DNA of 64,000 nt from Axinella damicornis (GCA_963931865.1 OZ007512.1:661627-725626); one strand, 5' to 3'; positions 24,801 to 37,811 are shown, counted from the first letter of the stretch. The notes: generated by a model not told the origin, from the letters alone. Translations and numbers: made by a program.

Positions 24801-25897
24801 ACAATAGCCAGGTGACCATTTCCTGCTGCTAAATGGAGAGGTGTATAGGCATTAACGTTGCCATGCTGTAAGCTGCATTTGCATTTAGTGATAAGATACT
24901 TTGCCACTTCAAGATGACCAAATTCACAAGCACAGTGGAGCGGAGTACTGCCATTATTGTCAGAGCATTGTGGGTCACTATTGCATTCTGAGATGAGAAA
25001 TCTGACAATATCAAGGTGTCCTTTCCAACTTGCCAAGTGCAGTGGAGTTTGGCCATAATGGTCGGCAATTTGGGAATTGCACCTTAGTTCACAGACAAGA
25101 TACTTCACAATGGGCAAGTGTCCATGTAAGCATGCATAGTGCAGTGGAGTGAGGCCAAATAAGGTAGGGTATTCTGGTTTACAAGTAGGCTCTGTAATGA
25201 GGTACACTGCAACTTCAAGGCGACCATAGAGGCAAGCATAGTGCAGTGGAGTGAGACCATCACTGTCACCAATTTGAGGATTGCAGCCAAGTTCAGTGAT
25301 AAGATACTTCACTACAGCAAGGTGGCCGTTACTAGCAGCTGAATGCAGAGGTGTGTAGCAAGAATAGTGGAAGGGAATGCTACCTCTACTGTTGGGCTTC
25401 TGTGGATCACAGTGATAGTCTGTAATCAAACACTGTACAATATTCAGGTGTCCACTTTCACTTGCATAATGGAGTGGAGTATTACCAACACTGTCACTGA
25501 CTTCTGGATTACAACCATTTTCAGTAATGAGGTACTTAACACTGTCAAGGTTACCACTTTCACTGGCTGCATGCAGTGGAGTGTAGCCATCATTGTCAGT
25601 GCAGTGTGGATTGCACTTGTGCTCAGTAATGAGACACCTTGCAATGTGTAGGTACCCACTCTTGCAGGCAAGATGAAGAGGAGTGCGGCCATTAGGGGTC
25701 GTAGTTTCAGGATTGCAGTTCTGTTCACTGATAAGGTACTGGGTAATGTCCAGGTGTCCATGCTTGCATGCAAGATGCAGCGCTGAGAGGCCTGAAGACT
25801 CTCTCACCTCATTAGGATTGAGTCTATGTTTTGTGATAAGGTCTTCAATGGTTGAGAGGTCGCCGTCTGTGCAAGCCTGAAACAGTTGCAATTCCAT
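18825..25897 (-). CDS. ANK-4: giant ankyrin-repeat protein, 3' truncated by gap
   Basis: A single open frame of 2357 codons from ATG at 25897 (start MELQLFQACTDGDLSTIEDL; G at -3 and +4) to the gap edge. It encodes about 70 ankyrin repeats of 33-34 residues, each with the TPLH-A--NGHL-V-KYLI core and conserved Cys positions. Repeats alternate in two types, giving a 68-residue (204 bp) dimer with consensus DTPLHCACENGHLEVARYLI plus FTPLHSAAINGHLAVVKYLI. Between about 21.5 and 23.4 kb nine such dimers are nearly identical. The first repeats match ROCO-2 and ROCO-3 closely. A Roc/COR/Death C-terminus is expected by homology but would be in or beyond the gap. Oddities: an in-frame fusion at IPFHYSCYTPLH where paralogues have extra repeats, and one single-residue deletion (KYITEH). 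The function is probably a protein-interaction scaffold. Confidence 0.9.
20140..21190 (-). repeat. Higher-order 1020-bp duplication within ANK-4
   Basis: The segment around 20148 (GGCCATATTGGTCCGTAGTT) reappears at 21168, exactly 1020 bp or five 204-bp units later, with near identity. A related, more diverged copy begins near 19330. This indicates duplication of blocks of ten ankyrin repeats. Confidence 0.75.
21550..23380 (-). repeat. Nine nearly identical 204-bp units inside ANK-4
   Basis: The plus-strand phrase GCCATTGATAGCAGCAGAAT recurs every 204 bp with few differences between copies. Each unit encodes two ankyrin repeats, so copy-number change keeps the reading frame. Confidence 0.85.
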
Positions 25898-27284
25898 ACC
25901 TGAGGCTTACTCGTGTAGCACTGACAAGTGATGGTGAGGCGAACAGTAACAAGCTTAGTTGAGCTGAAGCTCTGAAACTTGGCTGTTTTGCTGGTTTGAA
26001 TTTTAAGTACGTACGTACTGGTTGAGCCCAGTTATTATTCTGCATGGAAATAAGGTTGATCAGTTTCATACCAGATATTCATTTTTGCTGTGTTGAAGAT
26101 ATCAATGTATGCTCTGATATAATAGTAACAGAGAATTTAATTTAGAAAGACAGTCAATTTACTGGCTGGACATATTCCTACTCTGTGCTCTTGCTTATTT
26201 ACAAAATAATCTGTTCTGATGAGAGTTAGCTAGCTGGATACAACTGCATTAATGAGTAATGACCCTAACAAATAGCCACCATCTTCACTTGGTACATGCA
26301 CCATATAAGGAAAATACATAGAACATTCCATGGTCACAACTGTTTATTTACCTAAACTTACCATGGCAAATATATCATTATGTGTGCAGGAAATAACCTG
26401 GCATATTTCACAGATGAAAAAACATTACATTATGAAAAAACAAATACATTAAGAACTGTGTATAGCACACTCAGAGCGGGAGAAATTGACTTGGCGTGGG
26501 TGCACCATACATATAATTGTATCTCTTGGAGTGAGAGTCATTGTAGGGATGTCCTTAATTAACATAATCATCACATGCATACCTACAATTAGCTGCTCAT
26601 CACTTGATACTTGATACTTGACATTATATACATTGTATATACACCACAATAGGAGTTAATGAAAATGATTGCAGTCTGGTATGTACAGATTGTCTTTGTG
26701 ATAGAAATGCACTAACAGTTATAGTTGACATTCCTTGGTCAAGATTTGCTTCCTGGATGACCAGATCAGTGGGTGCATGCAGACTCCCTCGTGGATCATT
26801 GAGTGTGGGCTAAACAAGATGCTTCCATGCCACGTGCTAGCAGTGTGCATATGTGCTCACTGACACAATTAAATGGCTGGACGTTGGGTTGGTGGCGAAG
26901 ACACCTTGAAGGCAAAGAGACCTCCTAGCATGAAATGCATGCTCAAAAAGCATGTTCCATTTTTCACAAATTGAAACTCAAACAAATTGTGAACTAGGTT
27001 CTGGTTCATATGAAATCAGCCATATCTATTTTCAAGTCTCTAAAAAAGTTAAAGGCAATGAACAAAATTTAATGTGCACCAGAGACTAGCAGTAGGAAAG
27101 AGACAACCTTTCCAGCAGTTCTGCATACATAGGGCTCAGGAAAGAAATTTAGCAGGAAGCCAGTGTCGACCAAACCCATTGCAGCTGTTCCTTCACAAGT
27201 AGTTGTTACACTCCTGGTAGGGGAAAAATTGTGCCGCGTAATTAATTAATTAATTAATGTAAATAATCAAACCTCATAGCTCGC

Positions 27285-28140
27285 AGGAAAGGTCTACTGA
27301 GATTCTGACTACACCGTCGTGATCGCTATCATGCAGTTAGACAAACGTATAATAATTGTGCTGAAACTCACCTTGGTGGTGGAGATACAAGCGTTTTTGT
27401 CTCGCCGTGGCCGCCATTGCTCGAGCGCGCTCTCCGACTTCCGGTGGCAGTACCGTTCTTAGGAAAGGCACACGAAGATTCTGACCACACGGCCGTGATC
27501 GCTGTCGTTCACTGACGCTTACATGCCAAAACTCACCGTGCTGGCTGAGTTGTGAGTGCTGTACTAATGTCTTGTCTTCCTTTTGGCTGCCACTTTGCTT
27601 GCGACCGACTGAGCGTGGTTGCCACGTGGCATGTGCGTTAATTGGAACTAACTGCGATACTTAGCGCTATAGCTTGCGCTACGGCGAGTCGCAGCCGGCG
27701 TTGCAACGGCTAGGCTACCAGGAGTGCGGTTGCCCCTCGTGTAATGTAATGTAATATAATATAATATAATGTTTGAGTACTTAGGCTTGGCCTACAGAGA
27801 TTCTGACTACACCGCCGTGATCGCTATCATGCACTGACCTGAATGATAAAAGTTGGTGCTGAAACTCACCTTGGTGGTGGAGATATGAGCGCTTTTGTCT
27901 CGCCGTTGGCCGCCATTGCTCGAGCGCTCCATCGACTTCCGGTGGCAGTACCGTTCTTAGGAACGGCACACGAAGATTCTGACCACACGGCCGTGATCGC
28001 TGTCGTTGACTGACGCTTGCATGCCATAACTCACCGTGCTGGCTAAGTTGTGAGTGCTGTAATAATGTCTTGTCTTCCTTTTGGTCGCCATTGCTCGCGA
28101 TCGACTGAGCCACGTGGCATGTGCGTTAATTGGAACGAAT
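27285..28140. repeat. Direct duplication of about 370 bp (27285-27660 and 27785-28140)
   Basis: Both halves carry GATCGCTATCATGCA, GGTGCTGAAACTCACCTTGG-like sequence, TTCCGGTGGCAGTACCGTTC and CCGTGATCGCTGTCGTT in the same order. They are separated by an AT-rich spacer. Confidence 0.75.
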
Positions 28141-28527
28141 TGCAATAATTAAGTTTTGCTACGGCGAGGCAATCGCGGGGTTGCAACGGCTACCAGGAGT
28201 GCGGTCGCCCCTCGAACATACACAGATATTAGTGAGAAGACTGTGTGGATTTACAGCGATGCTTCTGGACTGTTCGAAAAAGTGGAAATGTACAATCCAG
28301 ATCGCCATTTAATTTATTGCCAATGGGGAACCAAGAGCAATAATTGCCGAGCGGGAAGCGAGGCAACTAATCGTGCAGTGTGGAGGTCGAATCTGAGCTA
28401 GTGCGACTATATTTGTCCGTAACGCAGTGGAAGTGGCCCCGCACGTAAATTACGCATTGGACCCCGCGCGCGCGTGTACAACCCGCACGCGCACCATGTG
28501 ATCTCTCCTTTGTGGATTCTGTACAAA

Positions 28528-28782
28528 ATGGATGAGTACGAGTCAGTTTCTGACAGGAGACGACGATTGACAAGGCAAAGAGTGCAGCGACATCGAGGTA
28601 GAACTGATGAGGCGAGGAGGGAGACTGCCAGAGCGGCTGACTGCAAGAGACTTGGCAGGCAAAATGAAGTTAACGTTCGCCGTTCACAGAGACTCGCTAT
28701 CACTCCGTATGTTCTGGAACTGCCAAATTGTATCAAAGCTTCCCGCGAGGCATCTCTGCGTGGTCAACCACGTATGCACTAG
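28528..28782 (+). CDS. Small Arg-rich ORF, possibly a transposon remnant
   Basis: An 84-codon frame from ATG at 28528 beginning MDEYESVSDRRRRLTRQRVQ, rich in Arg with RRSQRLAITP. Arg-rich segments of this kind precede the helitron-like region in some animal Helitron proteins, but no catalytic motif is present. It follows the 370-bp direct duplication. It could equally be a first exon of an unrecognised gene or a chance frame. Confidence 0.25.
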   Translation: MDEYESVSDRRRRLTRQRVQRHRGRTDEARRETARAADCKRLGRQNEVNVRRSQRLAITPYVLELPNCIKASREASLRGQPRMH

Positions 28783-29335
28783 TATGCTTTTGGAATTGAT
28801 GTCAACATAAATTTGAATTATGCAAGCCACTCTCCGAAGTACATGTACTTCACTCCACCAAAGAGATTTGATTCCAACTTCCTGTGAAAAACTAGCAGTC
28901 CATGTCAACTCATGAGCTTTGGAGGCAGTGATAGTTTGTATTCTACTCTGTACTGTAACAATAAAATGTCACACGCTTACCTGGCCATCAACATTCAGTG
29001 GCAGCAAAATGTGGCATTGCAATGACAGTCTTGAGGGCTTACCCCTGAATGTTCTGCAGTTGTGCATTTTACTTTACAGTACATTCAGTTGTTGATTGCA
29101 TTGCTGCTGTGCAGTAGTAGCCAGTAAACGTGCTGGTGAACTATAAAATTCCCTAGTATGAATACCTTTTCCCCCACAAACACAACTAGCTATAGCTATT
29201 ATACGTGATACATGAATGCAATAAACATGAATAGCTTGTGTCCATCGTCAGTAAATATTGCGCACAGATGGCACCAACAAATGAATGTAATTGACCTTTC
29301 ATATGAGTCATATCTATGTCCAAATGAGATGTTTA

Positions 29336-29806
29336 TATGCACAGCTGCATCACCAGATTCAGCAAGGGGTTTGGTAATGCACAGCTGCATCACCAGATTC
29401 AGCAAGGGGTTAGGTAATGCACAGCTGCATCACCAAATTCAGCAAGGGGTTAGCCTAGGTAATGCAGAGCTGCATCACCAGATTCAGCAGGGGGTTAGGT
29501 AATGGACAGCTGCATCACCAAGGGGTTAAGTAATGGACAGCTGCATCAACTGAGGGGGTTAGGTAATGGACAGCTGCATCACCAGATTCAGCAAGGGGTT
29601 AGGTAATGCACAGCTGCATCACCAGATTCAGCAAGGGGTTAGGTAATGGACAGCTGCATCACCAGATCCAACAGAGGGTTAGGAAATGGACAGCTGCATC
29701 ACCAGATTCAGCAAGGGGTTAGGCAATGGACAGCTGCATCACCAGATTCAGCAAGGGGTTAGGTAATGGACAGCTGCATCACCAGATTCGGCAAGGGGTT
29801 AGGTTA
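29336..29806. repeat. About 40-bp minisatellite, 12 copies
   Basis: Unit GGTAATGCACAGCTGCATCA plus CCAGATTCAGCAAGGGGTTA with small indels. Every unit holds the palindrome CAGCTG (an E-box, also a common chance sequence). Confidence 0.9.
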
Positions 29807-30884
29807 CTGGTGCACAACTTGCATCCAGAATAATTGGGTACATTTCGGCTTGTGAATTAGCCTATCCCTGCAATTGGACAGTGTTTATGCTGAACACACT
29901 TCAACATTACAATGCCGCTGTCCACATCCGCCCATCTCTGGCATGCGGAAAACCACCATGATTGAGTCATCGGTACTGGAGACAGATATTGCTGTATATA
30001 TAAAATACTGACAATTCTTTCAAATAGCCAGTATCTCGATAATTATGCTAGACAAAAGACATAGCATGTTCACTATTCGCTGCATTGATGACTTTTATTT
30101 ACCTCATTTTTTTCACTTTACTTGAAGTCACATGCTTACTTGATCCAGATGGCAACACAGTGCGGCAATGTTAATGTGTCTTGTAGACGTCCTGTTGGCT
30201 GACTGGGGGGGGGGGGGGGTCTGACCTTACCTTCCAAGATTCACTCGTTTTCAGGTAAATGGATGCCCCATGACAGAGTACGGAGGAAGGAGGCGAGGAC
30301 TACTGGGAAACTAGTACATGTTTCCAGATCTTGCATGCGAAAGAAACAGAACTATTGGATAGGTAACCTGTCTGGATAATTATTGTAAAAGTGATTTTGC
30401 TTACGATTACTATATTGAAATGTCTATACAGTATGTGTACATCAATCCAACAACATAAACATGGACTGTTGCAAACAAACATGCAAGTATTGCATCATCC
30501 ATAATATTTGGATCACATTCATCTCCTGAATAATGATACCGGTAGTTCCAATTACCTCATAATCCAGTCTACTGAATAGTATTATTTACCATCTGTCTAA
30601 TTAGTGCAGAACATGCATGTACAGACTATTCAGCAACAGCCACACAAGTATTGCATCATCCAGAATTACGTTTGCTATATTAATTATAATGACACTGTGA
30701 GTTCCAGCTTCTTCGTAATCCTGTCTGGTGAATTATCTATTCACTCAAGTCTAGATTAACAATGCACTCCACAGTGGCAGTTCTTATGAATGCCACAACT
30801 TCAATGTTGCAATAATTATTAGGAAATTCACTGTACGGAGTCGAGAAGCAGACATGGCACCAGCCAGTTAATCATGATTAACTG

Positions 30885-31672
30885 GCTGGACTTGATCCCA
30901 CTGTTCCATGTAGACGTCCATAGTAGAGTCATCAGTACTGAAGACTTTGGATTCCACTCTATGGAGGATGACCCTATACAGCTAGCTACACTTGATCCTG
31001 CTGTTCCATGTAGTCCATAGTTGAGTCATCAGTACTGAAGACTTTGGATTCCACTCTATGGAGGATGACCCTATACAGCTAGCTACACTTGATCCCGCTG
31101 TTCCATGTAGTCCATAGTAGAGTCATCAGTACTGAAGACTTTGGATTCCACTCTGTGGAGGATGACCCTATATAGCTAGCTACACTTGATCCCGCTGTTC
31201 CATGTAGTCCATAGTTGAGTCATCAGTACTGAAGACTTTGGATTCCACTCTATGGAGGATGACCCTATATAGCTAGCTACACTTGATCCCGCTGTTCCAT
31301 GTAGTCCATAGTTGAGTCATCAGTACTGAAGACTTTGGATTCCACTCTATGGAGGATGACCCTATATAGCTAGCTACACTTGATCCCGCTGTTCCATGTA
31401 GTCCATAGTTGAGTCATCAGTACTGAAGACTTTGGATTCCACTCTATGGAGGATGACCCTATATAGCTAGCTACACTTGATCCCGCTGTTCCATGTAGTC
31501 CATAGTTGAGTCATCAGTACTGAAGACTTTGGATTCCACTCTATGGAGGATGACCCTATACAGCTAGCAACACTTGATCCTGCTGTTCCATGTGGTCCAT
31601 AGTTGAGTCATCAGTACTGAAGACTTTGGGATGATTCCACTCTGTGGAGGATGACCCTATATAGCTAGCTAC
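30885..31672. repeat. About 97-bp minisatellite, eight copies
   Basis: Units share GAGTCATCAGTACTGAAGAC, TTTGGATTCCACTCTATGGA and GATGACCCTATATAGCTAGC. Copies differ by a few bases and one three-base insertion. Confidence 0.9.
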
Positions 31673-32987
31673 ACATCACTTCAAATGGTGAACACCTTCG
31701 CATGTAGTATCAGTAAGTACAGAAACATGCAGTGTTGATCGCTTGTTGCATATGAGTACATGCATGCGTACAATGACTGTCCTGGGGACTACTTAATCCT
31801 TTTGTGATAAACGAATATCATAATATTCGAGCTGTTTATTCTTTTACTGTTATTTCAGTATTTGCAGCTATGCTGCAGAACATTATCTAATTACACAATA
31901 TACTATGCTGAACAAAACAACATAATTATATACTTTAATGGTACACTGAATGTTCAACAATGAATCGTGAACCCCATTAGAAGGGTTTAATGTCATGTAG
32001 ATATATTATGCGAGGCCTTTTCTTTCATTATAAATGAACAAGTTTTTACTGAAGGGTCTCAATCTTACTTATTCTACCACAAGAGTGACCGAAAGTTCTG
32101 TGATATTAAAGTTACCGTTTTTCTGTAGACTCACTCAGTGCAATTAACATCCTTAACATCAAGCATGTAGCAAACTGTTCACACAACCACTACTCTAGTA
32201 CAGGAATATACCATCATGTTCACTTACTGGAAGGAAACTCGCAGCCAGATCAGACGGTTGATTCCACCGTCCCAGTCAGACTCTAAGCCCGGCCACGCGG
32301 AGGGACAGGTGCAACGCACCCAACCGCGGCGAGGTCTACACGCTACTCAACTAAGCTAGCAGTAATACTAATCGCAGTGCTCGAGTTGCCTGTTGTCCTT
32401 TGCAGCAGCGTAGGCCTCTCAAGTTTGGAATCGAACGTAGTTCACCTCAACTTCGTCTAACTTTAAAAAAAGGGGGTGGGGCTCACGTGCTGTGATCGTT
32501 GTCAAGCACTTGCAGCTTGGGGGTTGGGTACGGGTGACTTGGAACGGAAGTGACCTTGCACTAATTGGTTAAGCAATGCCTTTTCGTGTCCGTGATGTGC
32601 ATGTGTGTCTGTCGGAACAAAAGGTTTCAAGCAGGTTAACTACTGATGTTGTCATACTCAACACAATACTCGGACGTTTCTGTACCTGATACATATCTGC
32701 CTCCAATAGCTACACTGCTGTCATACTAGTATACAGGTACGTAGGGGAAAAATGAACTTGGGGTGCTGATCAAGCTTCTGGTAAAACACTCCACTATCAC
32801 TGCAAGCATGCAAGCGCTAGCATCGAAGTCCGAACCACCACTTCCAAATACATTCTCTAAGCTGGACCTAGCTACAAGCTGTAAGTGTATAAAGTATGTG
32901 CTGGCATATTTGTTCAGCAAGTTAAGCTAACACTGTCACAAAAAATCAGTCCGGTTATTCCAGCCAGAAGATGAAAACTTTGCTTCC

Positions 32988-33350
32988 TTGAATGGAATTC
33001 AACACAAGACCATCAGCTTTCAGCGCCAGTGCCCTATCAACCGAGCTGTTGATCCAGGACAGCAGATTCAAATAATTACCTCAGCTGATGGCAGTGAATT
33101 CTCAAACCTTAATATCAGGAGAGAAACAGCTTACGTAGCTTTAGGGAATAACCAAGATAGACATCATGTGCACTTGTTACCTTTACGTAACTGTAAACAT
33201 GATCTGTGCATTAACGGTACATTAATTACCAAACAAACATGTGGCCAGGCGTGTTTGAAAGTATTTTTCAACATCACTCCTCAGCAGGATATCTCAAGAA
33301 TGTACACGAGTGTTATGTTATATGGTAGCCATGGCAATGGCAATAGATAA
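32988..33350 (+). CDS. Unrecognised ORF or last exon, about 120 residues
   Basis: The open frame actually extends back to about 32931 (KSVRLFQPEDENFASLNGIQ) and ends at TAA 33348-33350. The composition looks like real protein: PINRAVDPGQQIQIITSADG, TAYVALGNNQDRHHVHLLPL, five cysteines and a CINGTLIT segment. I do not recognise a family. It may be a terminal exon whose upstream exons I cannot identify. Confidence 0.35.
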   Translation: MNGIQHKTISFQRQCPINRAVDPGQQIQIITSADGSEFSNLNIRRETAYVALGNNQDRHHVHLLPLRNCKHDLCINGTLITKQTCGQACLKVFFNITPQQDISRMYTSVMLYGSHGNGNR

Positions 33351-33530
33351 TTGCTGTAATGTTGCAGTGTGCACAACCCAATGTTCTGAGTGTTCATAAT
33401 AATTGAAATCTGAGCCTCATCACAGTCTTGACTGTAGTTCATTGATAATTAATTAACCTGCTCTTGGCATAACTCATGCGTTGCTGCTACATGGGGTCGC
33501 CACCAGAGTTGGTTAGCATCAAACCACATG

Positions 33531-33650
<120 letters not shown>

Positions 33651-34549
33651 TCTAGATCTAAGTGTCATTAGCAAATTATGCATACCATAGTAATTAAGAA
33701 CAATTTGTTGCTAAGAAACACAATCAGTCATTATATAACTATTTAAAACTACTAAGAACAAGAATGCGGCAGCAATCCATGGAGGCCTTAAGGTGCTACC
33801 AGCAAAATCGCACCATTTTGCTCACGAAATTAAGATGTCACACCCATGCTTGTTAGATGCTGCCAAGAGCGCATAAGGACGGGCGATCTACTTATGCGCT
33901 CTTGATGCTGCATATAGCTTTGCTAATTTTTGAGTAGCCCTTGATGTTTACAAATAACAACTTCAATTGGTTCGGAGATTTGGAGAAGCATCTAGCTAGC
34001 TAGTACCTAAACTCCCACATTTGACATGACAGACATACCATGATAGTACACTACCAAAATTGGCTGATCTCTTACTAGGAGTAGCTACACATGCGGCTTC
34101 AAGAGCATCATTTCACTATGCAATCCTTGGTATGCCATTTGAGTATTGAATTGCTGTAGCTATTGCAATCTGTTGAGGCCTACATTATTACGATAGTTTT
34201 GGAATGAACAGCTATCTCTCGATCCGAAGCTGCACTAACCTCTCCGTTTGGGCATTGTAGGCCTGCAGTGAGTGTAAGAGCTGGTGAAGTGCCGCGTTGT
34301 ACGAGGCATTTGTTTTGTAATGCATGATGGTTAATGGCCGGATTGCCCAAACAGTAATACAGAGCATGTGCATGCTGATTCTCAAGGTCAGGTATCCAGC
34401 AATAAAAAATAAGTTTATGGCTTCTTTTGTTACGGGGTGGTTATAGTAATGAATTCAAATGCAGCTCTTGTTGACTACAGTACAATGTTATGTTTGTTAC
34501 TCCTTCAGTTGCAGTTCTGTATAATCAAAGTTTAGCTATATCACTGCAG

Positions 34550-34783
34550 AAACGTTTTTGAAAAACACCTACAAAAAGGCTAGTCTGGTGTTAACAAGCT
34601 ATCAGTATCACTGCAAAGAACTCAGTATCAGGGTATACTTGTACTGTTTTCATGAAGAATCAAAGAAAATTGATGCACTGAGTACTGCAGTAGCTAAGGC
34701 TGAACATGATTGTATGAAGTCTATTACCAATTACCCAACTTCAACAGAATGCAGACTTACCTCGAAACACTTGCGGCAGTCAG
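34550..34783 (+). CDS. Unrecognised candidate internal exon
   Basis: Acceptor TATATCACTGCAG, donor at GTATAT (34784), with an open frame through the whole 234 nt: FLKNTYKKASLVLTSYQYHC, CFHEESKKIDALSTAVAKAE, TECRLTSKHLRQS. The composition is coding-like and phases are plausible, but no partner exon was confirmed and no family recognised. Confidence 0.3.
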
Positions 34784-35293
34784 GTATATAATAGCGGACA
34801 GTGACTGTGAATGCGAACTGGACTGTGGACCGGATATTAATGCTAATTCGATCTCGAGCTTGGGAGGTCAAAGGTCACGTGGATTTATCAGCGTGCAATG
34901 AAGCTCGTAGGTGCAGCCTGCAAAGTTTGAAGAGATTGCTAAGCTTACCACATGCGTGTACAACATTTGCAATTGGAAGCAGTAATAAGATAGCACAGTA
35001 TCTTGAGAACCCCTTACTATAGTCATGGATAATATAGCTATAGCTAGACTACTCTATATTATCCATATTATCAGAGAACGCGGTAGCGTTCTCTATTTAG
35101 GGATGGCTAAGGAAATTTCGAAATACCATACTGATGCACCAGCAGGAAAACGGCCAAAGAAGCTACTACCCCCCAAACCAAGCATGCAGACAGAATGATA
35201 CTGCCTAGCAGTTCACAAAAACACTCGCAAACGTACCTGAGAGTACGCGGGAGTCGAGTAATAAGTCGCCGTAAAATTCCGATTTCGTCATCT

Positions 35294-35341
35294 TCTTTCT
35301 TTCTTTCTTTCTTTCTTTCTTCTTCTTCTTCTTCTTCTTTC
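35294..35341. repeat. (CTTT)n/(CTT)n microsatellite
   Basis: TTTC tetramers passing into TTC trimers. Confidence 0.95.
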
Positions 35342-35922
35342 TCATTGACTAGCATAGCTGGACAACAAAAGCATTTCCTGAGCTAGTTCACTCACAGAAC
35401 AACATCGCTTTCGTCGTAGTAGCTCCTTTCGGCCCTTTTGACTACATACTGGCAAGAACGGCACTGCTGGCTAGCTATGATTCCGTGAATTGCTAGCACG
35501 AAGCCATTTTGATGCAACCAGCGGTCACGCGTGCCAAATGCGCATGCGCAGTTCACATGCAAACGCACGTTGCATTCTTTTTACAGCATTTTGGGCGCTT
35601 GGTGATCAGCTGAATCCTTGTGAATCCATCATGTGGTGCCTCACTACCGCTGCGAGGAATTTCTACCAACCTGTTCTTGCCAAGATCTATCGTGACTATG
35701 CCATCATGGAGGCGTGGCTTTCTTTTCATGACGTAACTATATACAGTGCGGAACATGTATATACCACCAATACTGTGAGTGAGGTTAGAGTTTTGGTAGT
35801 GGAAATAGAATGAAGCATCAAAGCCTGCTCAGTGCCCAGCAGAAGGTTCACATCCATCAAGGCAATTAATAAAATGACATCATGAAAGTTACGCATTCCA
35901 TGCGCTCAAAAAACCTCACAAA

Positions 35923-36181
35923 CTAGAAACAAAAAATTTTCTTACAAAAATTACAAATGATTTAGTGATGGCCACCCCGATCGACTCCCGAAAAAGCAGA
36001 CAAACAAGGAATGCCATTAACCAGCCTCAGTCCCATCCCATCCCTAAATTCTACATTTTTCAATGGGATGGGACTGAGGCTGGTTAATGGCATTCCTTGT
36101 TTGTCTGCTTTTTCGGGAGTCGATCGGGGTGGCCATCACTAAATCATTTGTAATTTTTGTAAGAAAATTTTTTGTTTCTAG
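35923..36181. mobile_element. Fold-back element with about 118-bp arms (family B, complete)
   Basis: The arms CTAGAAACAAAAAATTTTCT through CCAGCCTCAGTCCCATCCCA are nearly perfect inverted copies around a short loop. No ORF. Confidence 0.85.
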
Positions 36182-36900
36182 TGCTATAGACTATCTATAC
36201 CGACGATGGTGAGCCTTCGCATCACTGCTACTGCGTACCACTCAAACGGCAGTTCCTCTCCCAGAGGTTTTTGTAGACGTGGTACCTCGAACACAGCTCT
36301 CCACCGCAAACTCGATCGCAGCCTATTACAAGGACACTGTCACAAGATCTCACGTAAACCACAGAGCGCTCCGCGGCCACGCGGCCGTGCGGTTAGTATG
36401 ACGTCATTCTCGCCCTGCAAATTTCCAAATCCGCCAAATTTTAATCCGCCAAATACAATTCACAGCTTTCTAGAGCCGATCCGCCAAATTTAATTCCCGC
36501 CAAATTTTCCGGCCATACGGTAGTTTCAAAAGTTTGCTGAGAAACCGTGGCACTTCACTTTTATGCTATAGCTAGCTACTATAATCAGAACACAAATCCA
36601 GGCAAACCGGAGGATCGAGATCGAGTTGTTAACCGCTGAATAGCAGAATCATCGATCTGGATGACCCCCACACCAACTGCAAGAGTTGGAGATGGCTAGG
36701 GCTAGAGTAACCATGCACTCATGTTAACTTAATTCATACAGCTACTTTCCTAGCTGTTAAGCGGGGTGTAGACAATGAGGGGCCCCCTCCCACTTTGTGA
36801 GATAATGAAGTTTGCTTTGTCTATGTTGGTTAGCTGTCAGCCCTTCAATTATAAACATGACGTTTGGCATTAAACAAAAAACGGTAACATGAATTTAGTT

Positions 36901-37391
36901 ACTCTTCACAACATTTGACAGCTTCAATCTCTCTAGCTAATGTGACGAGTTCAATTGATGTCAATAGGACTCCAGTCAGGGTCTTCACTAGTTCATTAGC
37001 TCAGACTCTTCACAACATTTGACAGCTTCAATCTCTCTAGCTAATGTGACGAGTTCAATGTCACGTAGGACTCCAGTCAGGGTCTTCACTAGTTCATTAG
37101 TTCAGACTCCTCACAACATTTGACAGCTTCAATCTCTCTAGCTAATGTGACGAGTTCAATGTCACGTAGGACTCCAGTCAGGGTCTTCACTAGTTCATTA
37201 GTTCAGACTCCTCACAACATTTGACAGCTTCAATCTCTCTAGCTAATGTGACGAGTTCAATGTCACGTAGGACTCCAGTCAGGGTCTTCACTAGTTCATT
37301 AGTTCAGACTCCTCACAACATTTGACAGCTTCAATCTCTCTAGCTAATGTGACAAGTTCAATATCACGTAGGACTCCAGTCAGGGTCTTCC
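36901..37391 (-). repeat. 101-bp tandem repeat copied from the end of the ROCO-3 Death exon
   Basis: Five copies with a period of 101 (once 104) bp. The copy nearest 37391 is the coding 3' end of the Death domain (LRDIELVTLAREIEAVKC) with its stop codon; the others repeat the same sequence downstream. Because 101 is not a multiple of three, the copies cannot all be read in one frame. Confidence 0.9.
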
Positions 37392-37774
37392 AAGTGATGG
37401 GATACTTGCCCCTGTCAGCAATCCACTGTCGAAGGACCTCACGATTAATTTGTTCAGCATCATTCATATGTTTGTAAGCGATAGCACGGATCCTGTCGTT
37501 ATCCAGAAGAAAGAGGCCAAACTTGTAGTACTTCGTCCCAACCTCCTGGGGAATGTTAAGTATAGATGTCTCTCTTCCCTCGAACCAGACACACTCGGCC
37601 AGAGTTGGCCGATCGGCTTGATCATCTGTGGAGGTTGCAGGTGGAATTAAATTAAAGCAATTAATAGGTGTACTTCAAATCTTCACACTCGATCCTTGGG
37701 AGGGGGATATCATAACATAACAAAGTAAAGAGGGGACAATAGTTATGCATTTATATTTTTATAGTGTAGTTTCA

Positions 37775-37811
<37 letters not shown>

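Noticed and set aside
32228..32345. Possible minus-strand exon ending at a GTAAGT donor (frame with ESDWDGGINRLIWLRVSF)
   Set aside because: Only a short GC-rich frame with no start codon, partner exon or recognised homology; not enough to call.
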